NCBI GenBank assembly: GCA_020740775.1
Contig: JAHEWK010000040.1
Coordinates: forward strand, 205,964 to 269,963
Direction of reading: 5' to 3'
Length of the DNA: 64,000 nucleotides
Source of the DNA: Ilyonectria destructans
Taxonomy: Eukaryota > Ascomycota > Sordariomycetes > Hypocreales > Nectriaceae
Positions 11,580-20,033 of this stretch are shown one piece after another. The notes under the pieces are model-generated. The model was not told the origin of the DNA, made no database searches, and saw nothing but the letters and a program-made list of their open reading frames with translations. Position 1 is the first letter of the stretch. Each line of letters opens with the position of its first letter. Made by a program: the position numbers and the translations under genes.

Positions 11580-13266
11580 TCAATACTTGGGGGTATAAGC
11601 CATTTCGCCCATGACATGGCGAAAATCAATATCGCTTCCAAGCACCTTTAAAATCCAAGCTATGATGATCCCATAGGATGCCTTACCACCCATGTGAGAC
11701 TTGTCCCTAAAGAATCTATTTCGCATAAGCATTGTGGCTAGTAGCTACGGCTTTCGTGAATTAGAGACTTACTTAGCTTCCTTCGGTGGCCCATGTTCTA
11801 GGCAGAGGTAGCTGTCATCAACTGGAAAGATACTGTCGTCGATGCCCTACACCGGTCGCTATCTGTTAGTTTCATGATATCTCAAGAGGAAAAATGGAAA
11901 TAATGGTGTGCGTACGTTGACAAGTAATAGGCGAGCGCACTCGGTCTTATCGAGAGTGCCGTCCTTCAATAACGAAAACTTATCACTAGCTTCCTCAATA
12001 AGTCGTGATATATCACCTTTAAATCCCCATTTCCAAGCAAAAGCCTCGGAAGCACTGTGAGTACCTAGATTAGCAAAAGCAAATGACAATAAGTAGCTTA
12101 TCGCACCTGTGAGCAAATTCACGCCGATCAATGTTCTCTAGCCACTTAGGATCAAACGAGTAATGAGAAGCACCTCCGTGAGAGACCACGCCGAGGAACT
12201 TCTCATGGTGCGTATACGCAACCCGAGTAGCGTAGTATCCTCCGGTCGAGACCCCCCAGCCTACTACCCTCTGGCTGTCAATCGCCTCGTGACCGTCGAT
12301 CCAGTCCAGAAGGCTCGACCACTGCCTGTCAGGGCTCAAGGGATCATCCGCAAGGGCTGGAGAGTCTCCGGTTCCTGGAACTTCAACGATCAAACATTCC
12401 GATCCCGCAAGGTTGAAACAGCCTGGCGAAGCAGGACAACTCGGGCCGCCAGGAATCCAAACCTCCCATGCCCAGGACTATAGGCGCTGGGTGTTCCTTG
12501 GAGGCACCATCGGGCAACGATGACCAGATTGGCACATGTCTCCCTTCGCTCTCGAGACCGTGCGTGTGAGGGACAAGGTGTTCATGAATAGGTATCCCAC
12601 GTAGTTGCAGGCCCTTTAAACAGGCAGTTTTAGATCTCTCCCAAGCATTGCGTTGGGAATCGCTGATCATGTTGAGATCCGTGGTTTAACGGATCAATGG
12701 ATATTCCGATCCATTGGTGGATGATGTCTTATCAATAGCTTCCGCTGTTTAGTTTTCTTCTTCTTCAATAAAAACACAACATGCTCATTTCAACAGATCA
12801 TGGCTGGGTAACGGGAGATGAACCACACGTTGGAGGCGCGAAGGTAGAATTCTGAAGCCTTTTCCAACTCCCTTGCTTGTTCGGCAGCAGAAGCCGTTTC
12901 AAACAGTTTGCTTGCATGTGAGTCAAACATTAGAGCGAAAGATTGCCATTCATACGGCTCCTTGACTCCAAGCTTTAGTGTGGCTCTAGTTAGAATTGCG
13001 GTTGTGATCAATTGGATCTGAGATACTGTCGACTCACCCTTGCCATCTCTTCCACAATGGGGTCGAAATCTCGTTTATCAGTGTACAGGAATGGGTATGT
13101 CATGTTCCTTGCCTACACTGCTGTTAGCAAATAACCACAGACAGCCAAGCCATCGACATACCAAAGGTCCCCAGCGGGTTTCCCACAAGCGCTGAAAAGA
13201 CTCATGATGGGGCTGATGTTTGTCCAGCTGATCATGGATGAAGTACTGGCCTCCTGGCGCTGTCAT
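11580..13266 (-). pseudogene. Ayg1-like alpha/beta hydrolase, broken
   Basis: The protein belongs to the family of Aspergillus Ayg1 (heptaketide chain-shortening hydrolase of DHN-melanin synthesis) and related FrsA/DUF1100 hydrolases. Exons traced from splice sites are 13162-13266, 13038-13112, about 12790-12985, about 12107-12670, 11916-12054, 11773-11846 and 11580-11715. The catalytic triad is visible: serine in GWGVSTGGYY, aspartate in GIDDSIFPV and histidine in DKSHMGG. Other family marks are PIVLGMGGLDSWRPE and EVPGTGDSPALADDP. It is probably not functional. Between WRPEL and LIVEVPG (near 12400-12440) the frame shifts with no room for an intron, and the junction between SRYPAMI and the next exon has no GT donor in a usable phase. 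The 13038/12985 junction also does not close in phase. The family identity is well supported. The substrate is unknown. Confidence 0.75.
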
Positions 13267-13608
13267 GATGGGTGAGAGAAGGTTGTTGAAGTGTAAGTGA
13301 TTGTTTTGAATTGGTGAATTATCAGTTGAGATTAGTTTGAGTTAACCCAGCGTAGTACTCTAATTTGCTTTATAATAATTGGAATTAATTAAGCGCAGCG
13401 GGTTTAAGAGACAGAGATTAAGAAAACCCTGCGGAGCTTGCCCAAGGTGAAGACAGCTTGCGGCGGCCAATACAGAGGCGCCCGGGCGCGCATTTAATTT
13501 TGCGCGCCCTGCTGACTAACATTTGCGCGCCCCCCTTCCACACGCGCAACTGCAGTTATCAGGGGCTGCCGCGCGCAGCGTTCAAATCCGTGATGAATTC
13601 CTAGTTAC

Positions 13609-14073
13609 CTACCTACCTGAATAGAAAGCCTCCTGTGCCTCACAATCCGCCGCGGCCGCCTCCCAGATCTCACGCATACCTCTTCTGTTGGAAAAAGGGT
13701 TGCCTTCCATCTCAGCCGCTACCCGAGCCTCAGCCCGATCCTCTTCTGCCTTGCTCCAATCTAGATACGCCATCATCTCCTCTTTAGTCCAGTCTCTAGA
13801 GCCTTTCTGCATCCTACATTGCTTGCCCATCTGCTTCCAGTCAAGACACCACTTGTAGCTTACTTTATCGTATCGTTGAGGCAAACCCATTGCCTTCCGA
13901 TACTGTTGGTTAGTCTTAATGCTGCCACGAGGCTGCGCCTTGTACCAAGCTTTTCTTGCTTCAACATATCTCTGATAGATGGCCCGCGGGTCATCGTATC
14001 TGAGGTCTGGCGCTAATGCCGCTGCTCTTGTCTCCACCGCCGCTGCCTGGACTGCCACTGTCTGCCCTGCTGC
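13609..14073 (-). pseudogene. Repeat-associated ORF of unknown function, 5' truncated by Gypsy LTR
   Basis: An open frame of about 150 codons rich in Ala, Glu, Arg and Lys (TRAAALAPDLRYDD..., KAEEDRAEARVAAEMEGNPF, MREIWEAAAADCEAQEA). It has no start codon: the frame runs upstream straight into the LTR at 14074. A clear relative is found at 41737-41946 (KAEDERIEAQVTEEMGGNPL, DIWRR, EQEAL), again touching an LTR-like repeat. Occurrence beside two different repeats suggests a protein of a retroelement or other repeat family. I do not recognise its function. Confidence 0.6.
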
Positions 14074-14259
14074 TGTGAACGGCCTCTAGTAACTGTATTC
14101 CAGCTATCTAGTCCAGGATGCTATTTACATCAAAGATGAAGAAGAAAGAAAGAAGTTCCCAAGTGCCCCTGAGCTGTGGAACGATTATCATCCCTGGCGC
14201 GCACGTGCCTAGTACGTCTTGCGGCACAGCCGCAAGGATATGGGCCCTGGCCCGTGACA
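14074..14259 (-). repeat. 3' LTR of Gypsy element
   Basis: A 186-bp direct repeat of 19257-19443, with TG...CA termini. It is preceded in element orientation by a G-rich polypurine tract at 14260-14277. Confidence 0.93.
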
Positions 14260-14277
14260 TTACCCCCCCTCCCTCCC
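14260..14277 (-). other. Polypurine tract (plus-strand primer)
   Basis: In element orientation the sequence GGGAGGGAGGGGGGGTAA abuts the start of the 3' LTR. This is the expected position and composition for the primer of plus-strand synthesis. Confidence 0.7.
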
Positions 14278-14295
14278 GGGAGAAAAAGTTGAGGG

Positions 14296-17200
14296 CTATC
14301 TGCGGCTCCTCTTGTGGTTCTTGCGCCAGAGCTTCCACTGGGCGGTAGCTTGCAGGTTGCCAATGGGTTCCCACGTAGGCTCAGAGTAACCAACCCACTT
14401 CACTAAAGCTTCCTTGCGCCTTATGCCTTCCTCAGTCTTCCACTGCTCATCTAAAATGCATTCCACATGCCACTCCTCCTCGCCATCAACTAGAATGGGT
14501 GCCGGTTGTGTATTATCTGGTCTCTGTGAGGGCAGGTGGTCTGTCGGCGCTGGGCGTAATAGGTCAACGTGAAAGACCGGGTGAATCCTACCAGGTACGT
14601 TCAGCTGATAGGAGTGAGAGTTGACTTCCCGGACCACTTGGTATTTGGCATGTAGCCAGTCCAGCTTCTTCGATGGTCTTGTGGTCTTTACGTTCTTCAG
14701 ATTCAGATAGACCCAATCGCCTGGCTTGTACCTTGGGGCTGCTGTGCGGGACTTGTTGGCGAACCGTTCTTGCTTCTCCTGGGCTGTGGCGATGGCCGCC
14801 TGTGCCCATTCTGTAGCGTCTTGCAATCGTCTGATGAAGTCCTCAGCGAGAGTTTCGCCCTCCTTCTGCTTTCCTTCAGTCATGCGGTCTGCTACCAGGC
14901 GGATCGATTCATTGTGGTAGCCATGCATAAAGAAGAATGGGCTCAGGCCTGTTGAGGATGCTTCTCGGTTGTTTATACTTGCCATTGCAATTGGCAAGAG
15001 GTCCAGCCAGTTATCCTGAGTGTAGGTAGCCCAAATCCGAATAATCTTCTCAATCTCCTGATTCATACGCTCTGTAGCGCCATCAGTCTGAGGGTGATAT
15101 GCTGTTGAGAGTCGCTGTTCAATCTTGAGGAGTTTGCAAAAGTGCTTCCACAAATCGCTGACAAACTGCGGTCCCCTATCACTAGTTATTGCTGTCGGTA
15201 TGCCGTGAATTGGATAGTGACATCTAAAGAGCCTCTTCGCAACTGCCTCAGATGAGATGTCATCCATTCCCTCTAGCTCTACCCCTTTTGTCAGGCGATC
15301 AGTGACAACCATGCAATTTGTCGCTTTATCCCTTCCAGATGGTGGTAAATCTGTAATGAAGTCGATTGAGATCTCTCCCCAGATGCGTTCAGGGACTGGC
15401 ATGGGCTTGAGGAGCCCCTTTTTGGTGTCTCTCCAGATCGTATTCCTGCCGCAGACCTCACAGTTCCTCACAAACTGGCGCACATCTGCTGCAGCTCCAG
15501 GCCAGAAGAACTGTCTCGATAGAATGGTGTAGGTGAGGTCTCTGCCGGGATGTCCAGTAATATGGGAGTCATGGATATCCTGAATGATCTTTGTGCGAAG
15601 GGGTTCCAAATTTGGAATCCAGACTCGATCGCGGAAGCGAAGAAGACCTCGCTCATCCACAGTGCACTCAGCAATGCTAACAGTTTTCTCCTTCTGAAGG
15701 TGAGTGGGCAAGTTTCTTTCGTCCCTAGCCACACACATAGTGAGTTGTCGGTAAAGTTCATCCTTTCGACCTTCATGCCATAGGGTCTGCAGTTCTCGGT
15801 CTTCAAAAAGCCGTACTTCCTCCTCAAAGTTGATCTCCTCAGGTTTCGCCGGAACCCCCATCGATGCAATATGCACACTTTTGAGGTGTTCGGACTGGAA
15901 CATCTTCATGAATCTAGCCTTCAACCGCTCGTCGCTACCATCTGCTGGGAGGTCCTGTTCCCTACGAGACAGGGTATCAGGACGCCCCAAGCTCTTGCCT
16001 GGCCTCCACTCCAGAGTGAAGTTGAACCTAGCGAGGTACTCGGACCAACGCACTTGCCTCTCAGTAAGTTGCTTCTCAGAATAGAAGTACTTTAAGTTCT
16101 TATGGTCTGTAAGAACTGTAAAGTGCTTGACTGCCTGCAACTCGGGCTGCCATGCTTCAAGACAGCGTATAATGGCAAGGAGTTCCTTATCATGGATGGG
16201 GTAGTTGGCTTCAGCAGGAGAGTGCTTCTTCGACAAATAAGCAACAGGGCGCCAAATGCTATAGTCATCCTTCTGTAGCATCAGTCCTCCTGTAGCGTAG
16301 CCAGACGAATCAGCCTCGACCATAGTCTCTCTCTCTGGGTCGAAGTGCGCGAGGATGGGGGCCGTGATGAGCATTTCCTTCAGCTTGTCAAATGCCTCTT
16401 CACATCGGTCGTCCCATTTGAACTGAACATCCTTCTTAGTTAGCTCGGTCAACGGTCGAGCTACATCTGAGAAGTCTTGGATAAAAACTCGATAGAAGTT
16501 CACAAAGCCAATGAACCCACGAACTCCTTTGACTGAAGTTGGTGTAGCCCATTCTCTGATTGCCTTGACTTTCTCAGGGTCGACTCGGATGCCAACCTCT
16601 GCCTCGATCACAAAGCCTAAATACTTCACTGTCTTGGCCTCGAATTCGCACTTATCAATATCAATCTGGAGGCCAGCATCCATCAATCGCTGTAGAACTT
16701 GGCCGACCTTCCTCCTGTGGTCCTTGAGGGACCCTGAGGAATACACCAAAACGTCATCCACGTATGCAGAAACAAAGTCATCTAAGTATTCTTGCAAGGT
16801 GCTGTTGATGTAGCGTTGGAAGGCGGCAGGGGCTCCAGTCAACCCAAATGGCATGACTCGGTACTCAAAGGAACCATATCTCGTGCGAAAAGCCGTTTTG
16901 TGTACATCTTCCTCCGCTATCCGCACCTTATTGAAGGCAGCGATGATGTCGAGCTTTGTGAACCACTTTGCCTTTGCGATGTTCCTTAAGGTTTCGCTCA
17001 GAAGCGGGAGAGGGTATCGGTCCTTCTTGGTAATGTTGTTCAACCCTCGGTAGTCGACGCAAAAGCGAATCCCTCCACCTGGTTTCTTAACCAACAGGAC
17101 TGGGGCAGCTGCCGGGGAGCTGCTCGCGCGGATGAACTCCCTGTCCAGCAGCTCAGTGAGGGTCTTCCTTAAGACCAGGAGCTCTTCTCTTCTCATACCG

Positions 17201-17895
17201 TACAACGGGCTCCAAGGGAGGTTCCTCTCATTTCCATCTTTGTCCTTCATGATCTCGATTCGAAGGTCGATGCCGGGTCGTAGGGGCGGGAGTTTGTCGG
17301 CCAGTTTCCTGCTAAATGCCTGGAGCCATTGGTGATAATGCTTCGGAAGCTTCTCTTTTGGGTCCGTCCTTGTCTTCGGCTTCAGGGCCTTATCAATGTC
17401 CTTCAGAGTAACGGAGAACACTCCAGTGCCTTGTCGCCTCTTATCTCGTCGTACGTCTGCCATGAAGACTGATGCCATCACTTGTTCGACCTTCACGTCT
17501 GGGGCTGGCTGCTTAGCTCGATTCCACACCCGTACACCTGAGGACCTAATTGTAAGGCAACCCTTCTTTGCTGAGATATGTACATCCTCGTCCTCCATCC
17601 AGGGCTTTCCAAGGATAATACTATAGTTCAACTTTGGGATCACGTAGAAGAAGACTCGTTGGCGTTGGTGACCGTCGATATCAACTGATGCGTAAGTCAC
17701 AGTATCGATGACTGTGTTGGGGTTATCGGTAGCGTTCTCGACTTTCCGAGGAGGGATGGGGATCTGTGGCAGCTTTAGGGAGCGAAAGAGTTGCTCATTT
17801 ATAGCAGCATAGCAAAGACAACCATAGTCGACTAGACCTGTGGTGAAGTCAGTTCCATTAAGTCTAATGTCGACGAGGAAAGGGTCTCCATCCAT
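14296..17895 (-). CDS. pol: Gypsy pol polyprotein (PR-RT-RH-IN-chromodomain)
   Basis: An intact frame of 1199 codons from the first ATG. Aspartic protease region: GLVDYGCLCYA, with Tyr where Ser or Thr normally follows the catalytic Asp. Reverse transcriptase: VDYRGLNN, LDIIAAFNKVRI, MPFGLTGAPAAFQ and YVDDVLVYS with the YVDD catalytic core. RNase H: EADSSGYATGG and TDHKNLKYF. Integrase: the HHCC zinc region ending CEVCGR, then SIDFITDLP, TSDRGPQF and the glutamate in GATERMNQE. C-terminal chromodomain: WHVECILDEQW and LVKWVGYSEPTWEP, which in chromoviruses directs integration by binding histone marks. The frame is the same as gag and stays open upstream to the gag UAG, so the product is probably made as a gag-pol read-through. 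Confidence 0.95.
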   Translation of the reverse strand: MDGDPFLVDIRLNGTDFTTGLVDYGCLCYAAINEQLFRSLKLPQIPIPPRKVENATDNPNTVIDTVTYASVDIDGHQRQRVFFYVIPKLNYSIILGKPWMEDEDVHISAKKGCLTIRSSGVRVWNRAKQPAPDVKVEQVMASVFMADVRRDKRRQGTGVFSVTLKDIDKALKPKTRTDPKEKLPKHYHQWLQAFSRKLADKLPPLRPGIDLRIEIMKDKDGNERNLPWSPLYGMRREELLVLRKTLTELLDREFIRASSSPAAAPVLLVKKPGGGIRFCVDYRGLNNITKKDRYPLPLLSETLRNIAKAKWFTKLDIIAAFNKVRIAEEDVHKTAFRTRYGSFEYRVMPFGLTGAPAAFQRYINSTLQEYLDDFVSAYVDDVLVYSSGSLKDHRRKVGQVLQRLMDAGLQIDIDKCEFEAKTVKYLGFVIEAEVGIRVDPEKVKAIREWATPTSVKGVRGFIGFVNFYRVFIQDFSDVARPLTELTKKDVQFKWDDRCEEAFDKLKEMLITAPILAHFDPERETMVEADSSGYATGGLMLQKDDYSIWRPVAYLSKKHSPAEANYPIHDKELLAIIRCLEAWQPELQAVKHFTVLTDHKNLKYFYSEKQLTERQVRWSEYLARFNFTLEWRPGKSLGRPDTLSRREQDLPADGSDERLKARFMKMFQSEHLKSVHIASMGVPAKPEEINFEEEVRLFEDRELQTLWHEGRKDELYRQLTMCVARDERNLPTHLQKEKTVSIAECTVDERGLLRFRDRVWIPNLEPLRTKIIQDIHDSHITGHPGRDLTYTILSRQFFWPGAAADVRQFVRNCEVCGRNTIWRDTKKGLLKPMPVPERIWGEISIDFITDLPPSGRDKATNCMVVTDRLTKGVELEGMDDISSEAVAKRLFRCHYPIHGIPTAITSDRGPQFVSDLWKHFCKLLKIEQRLSTAYHPQTDGATERMNQEIEKIIRIWATYTQDNWLDLLPIAMASINNREASSTGLSPFFFMHGYHNESIRLVADRMTEGKQKEGETLAEDFIRRLQDATEWAQAAIATAQEKQERFANKSRTAAPRYKPGDWVYLNLKNVKTTRPSKKLDWLHAKYQVVREVNSHSYQLNVPGRIHPVFHVDLLRPAPTDHLPSQRPDNTQPAPILVDGEEEWHVECILDEQWKTEEGIRRKEALVKWVGYSEPTWEPIGNLQATAQWKLWRKNHKRSRR

Positions 17896-17943
17896 CTTTG
17901 CTCTGCCTTCTCTTCTCCATTCCCTCTGGGCTGCCGCGTGCCC

Positions 17944-19209
17944 CTATTGTTCATCCTCTCCCTCCTCCTGGCTGCTCTCTTCCTCCTCTACTGCTGCCTC
18001 AGTGACCTGAGGGCGCGCCGATGAGATCTTGATACGTGGTTGCGACCCAGGACGGATGGGCGCTGCCAACGGGCATGTGAGGATCCTGCAGTCGTCTCTT
18101 CCGCAACGAAGGCAGCGGTGCTCGAGGCGTCGTGCGTCAATTTCTTCCTGGCTAACCCACTTGGCTCTCTTGCCTAGTAGTGTCCTATCCTGCGGCCGCT
18201 TCGATGGGTACCCATTGAGGTTGCTGTTATTCCTTCGAGGTTTCAAGGTGTTCACTTGTGTCGCGCTCGTGGGGGTTGGTTCCCATTCCATCATATCCTC
18301 TCTCTTTGCCGTCTGTGGTGTTGGTGGGGGGGGACTCGGTTGCCCCTTGCTGCCTGACTTCTTACATTGACCCAGGAGCTCCATAGCATTGCTCAGCTTC
18401 TGACACCTCGTTGCCAACTGCACATAGGTAACCAGCTCTTCTTGGTTTACCGGTACAAGCGCCATCTTCAGCTTGTCATTCAGGGCATTAACCAGGTAGG
18501 AAATCTTGCTATTATCCGGCCATGACTCCGCATTAGCATTGGAGATCTCCTTCTCAAAGCGGGGGTAGAAGGAGTTAAAGGACTCATTTTCTCCTTGCTT
18601 AAGGGAGTGGAGTGCTTGGATGGCCTTCCTCTCAAGGTCGTGATCTCCGTATAAGAGCTCCAAACGGGTAAGGAGTACTGCTGGGTCCGGTTCCGTATCG
18701 GTTTGCCGTGTCTCATTCCGTACATATGTAGTGACGTTCTGCTTGGCCTTTCCTGCTAGCCGAGAGTATACATATGTGAACTGCAACCTGGGGCTGCCTA
18801 GGGCGTCGGCATCTTCCCGCAGCTTGTTTTCCATCTCTAGCTTCCACCCAGGCCATATGGTTTTGTTTCCTTCGTAGAAGGCAGGGTCGGGTAGACGTGG
18901 GCGCGGTCGGTGGGCTGGCTTCGGTTCGGGTTCGGGCTTGGTCTCGTGTTTGATTTCGGGCTCGGGGGTACTAATCTTCGGGATTGGGGTGCTGAGTCCG
19001 CTTGGTGTTAGGGGAGTGCCGTCCCCCTGGACTGCAGCTGCAACTGCCTGAATCTTCAATCTGATTTCTTCATCCTTCTCTGCAATGCTTCTTCTCAGCT
19101 CTTCATTCCTCTCTGCGGAGGCTTTCCTGAGTTCAGCGTTTTCCTCTCTCATAAGCCTGAGTTCCTGCATGATAGCCTCGAGGGCTACAGGTAGAGTCGG
19201 GCTGTCCAT
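17944..19209 (-). CDS. gag: Gypsy gag, with in-frame UAG before pol
   Basis: 421 residues from the ATG at 19209 (open without ATG to 19233). The N-terminus is a charged coiled coil (MQELRLMREENAELRKA). A Pro/Glu linker follows, then the capsid-like region (FYEGNKTIWPGWKLEMENKL, YPRFEKEISNANAESWPDNS) and a single zinc knuckle near the C-terminus. The knuckle reads CLRCGRDDCRILTC, that is C-x2-C-x4-C-x4-C, with cysteine in place of the usual histidine. The tail is acidic. The stop is TAG at 17944-17946 in context CAA-TAG-GGG. The next 16 codons up to the pol ATG are open in the same frame, which fits stop read-through or, alternatively, a recent nonsense mutation in a single gag-pol frame. Confidence 0.9.
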   Translation of the reverse strand: MDSPTLPVALEAIMQELRLMREENAELRKASAERNEELRRSIAEKDEEIRLKIQAVAAAVQGDGTPLTPSGLSTPIPKISTPEPEIKHETKPEPEPKPAHRPRPRLPDPAFYEGNKTIWPGWKLEMENKLREDADALGSPRLQFTYVYSRLAGKAKQNVTTYVRNETRQTDTEPDPAVLLTRLELLYGDHDLERKAIQALHSLKQGENESFNSFYPRFEKEISNANAESWPDNSKISYLVNALNDKLKMALVPVNQEELVTYVQLATRCQKLSNAMELLGQCKKSGSKGQPSPPPPTPQTAKREDMMEWEPTPTSATQVNTLKPRRNNSNLNGYPSKRPQDRTLLGKRAKWVSQEEIDARRLEHRCLRCGRDDCRILTCPLAAPIRPGSQPRIKISSARPQVTEAAVEEEESSQEEGEDEQ

Positions 19210-19244
19210 CCTAACGGTTCTAACTTCAAACAAAAGAATAAGTG

Positions 19245-19256
19245 ATCTTTGATGTA
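19245..19256 (-). promoter_or_regulatory. Putative self-priming primer binding site
   Basis: Directly after the 5' LTR (element orientation) lies TACATCAAAGAT. Its exact 12-base complement, ATCTTTGATGTA, occurs inside each LTR (19309-19320 and the matching place in the other LTR). This is the Tf1-type arrangement, in which the 5' end of the RNA folds back to prime minus-strand synthesis instead of a tRNA. R would then begin near 19320. Confidence 0.65.
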
Positions 19257-19443
19257 TGTGAACGGCCTCTAGTAACTGTATTCCAGCTATTTAGTCCAGG
19301 ATGCTATTTACATCAAAGATGAAGAAGAAAGAAAGAAGTTCCTCAGTGCCCCTGAGCTGTGGAACGATTTCTCGTCCCTGGCGCGCACGAGCCAAGTACG
19401 TCTTGCGGCACAGCCGCAAGGATATGGGCCCTGGCCCGTGACA
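19257..19443 (-). repeat. 5' LTR of Gypsy element
   Basis: A 187-bp copy of the 3' LTR. It contains the promoter and R region of the element by position, with the fold-back complement to the PBS at 19309-19320. Confidence 0.93.
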
Positions 19444-19469
19444 CCGCCCCTTAATTGCGGCCTGTGGTT

Positions 19470-19838
19470 AAGTGGACTCTCAAAGCCGAGGCCCGCTCTC
19501 TCGATAAGGACTGGTCGGGGCTTGCATCAGCAGCGGAAAGGCGGAAGATCCAGAATCGTATTAACGCGCGGGCGTATAGTGGGTTGCAAATTGGATGAAT
19601 ACGTGTGTTACCGACGTCTAATCCAGGAGCAGGAAAGCGGAGCAAGGCGTTGAAAGCAGCTGAAACCCCGAGCCCTATCATTATTGATGAAGTGGTTACT
19701 GCAGTCCAGACCTTAGAAGCATCCTCACTTAACGGGCTAAAAGTCGCCATGCCCTCCCCCCGAGCCGATCTCCTATTCTTAGTTTTCTATATTAACGTTA
19801 AGTGCGGACTCTTTTGTAACTTTGCTCTTCTAGGCTAA
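19470..19838 (+). pseudogene. bZIP transcription factor fragment (5' truncated)
   Basis: The reading DKDWSGLASAAERRKIQNRI, followed by NARAY, matches the basic region of fungal bZIP regulators (typically DDWTGL-ERRKLQNRLNQRAYR). A good intron (about 19580-19631, GTGGGT...ATCCAG) joins NARAY to RAGKRSKALKAAETPSPIII, and the frame stays open to 19838. The upstream part of the gene is missing because the Gypsy LTR ends at 19443. The remaining piece lacks a convincing leucine zipper, and its end abuts the solo LTR at 19839. It is therefore a remnant trapped between retroelements. Confidence 0.6.
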
Positions 19839-20033
19839 TGTCACGGGCCAGATGAGATCAACTCAAGAGGTAATGCCACTGTATTGCGAGAATACTACGA
19901 TGGAGAGGAAAGAGAGAAAGCGGGCAGGCGCGTAGACGCGTAGACGCGTTGATAGTCTCTGTGGCCTGCCCCGTGCGCCCTAGTTACGTATGGACCCCAC
20001 CCTGGGTCCAGCACTCCAGACGCTCCCGTCACA
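19839..20033 (-). repeat. Solo LTR related to the Gypsy LTR
   Basis: A 195-bp segment begins TGTCACGGGCCAG and ends CCCGTCACA, with TG...CA termini. The first 13 bases equal the start of the neighbouring Gypsy LTR in element orientation, while the interior differs. No clear 5-bp target duplication is visible. The strand is uncertain. Confidence 0.55.

Larger units (their letters stand above)
14074..19443 (-). mobile_element. Ty3/Gypsy chromovirus LTR retrotransposon
   Basis: The element is 5.37 kb long and is read on the minus strand: 5' LTR at 19257-19443, gag, pol, polypurine tract, 3' LTR at 14074-14259. The LTRs begin TGTCACGGG and end TTCACA in element orientation and differ at about nine positions, so the insertion is not brand new. 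Domain order protease-RT-RNase H-integrase-chromodomain places it in the chromovirus branch of Gypsy. The five bases outside the two LTRs (GCTGC at left, CCGCC at right) do not match, so no target duplication is visible. Both flanks are truncated genes of different kinds. Confidence 0.95.

Noticed and set aside
13560..13590. TTCAAATCC motif as a tRNA T-arm
   Set aside because: No matching D-arm, anticodon stem or acceptor stem around it. No tRNA was found in the window.
15257..18370. Several plus-strand open frames across the Gypsy element
   Set aside because: They are antisense shadows of pol and gag, without domain content.
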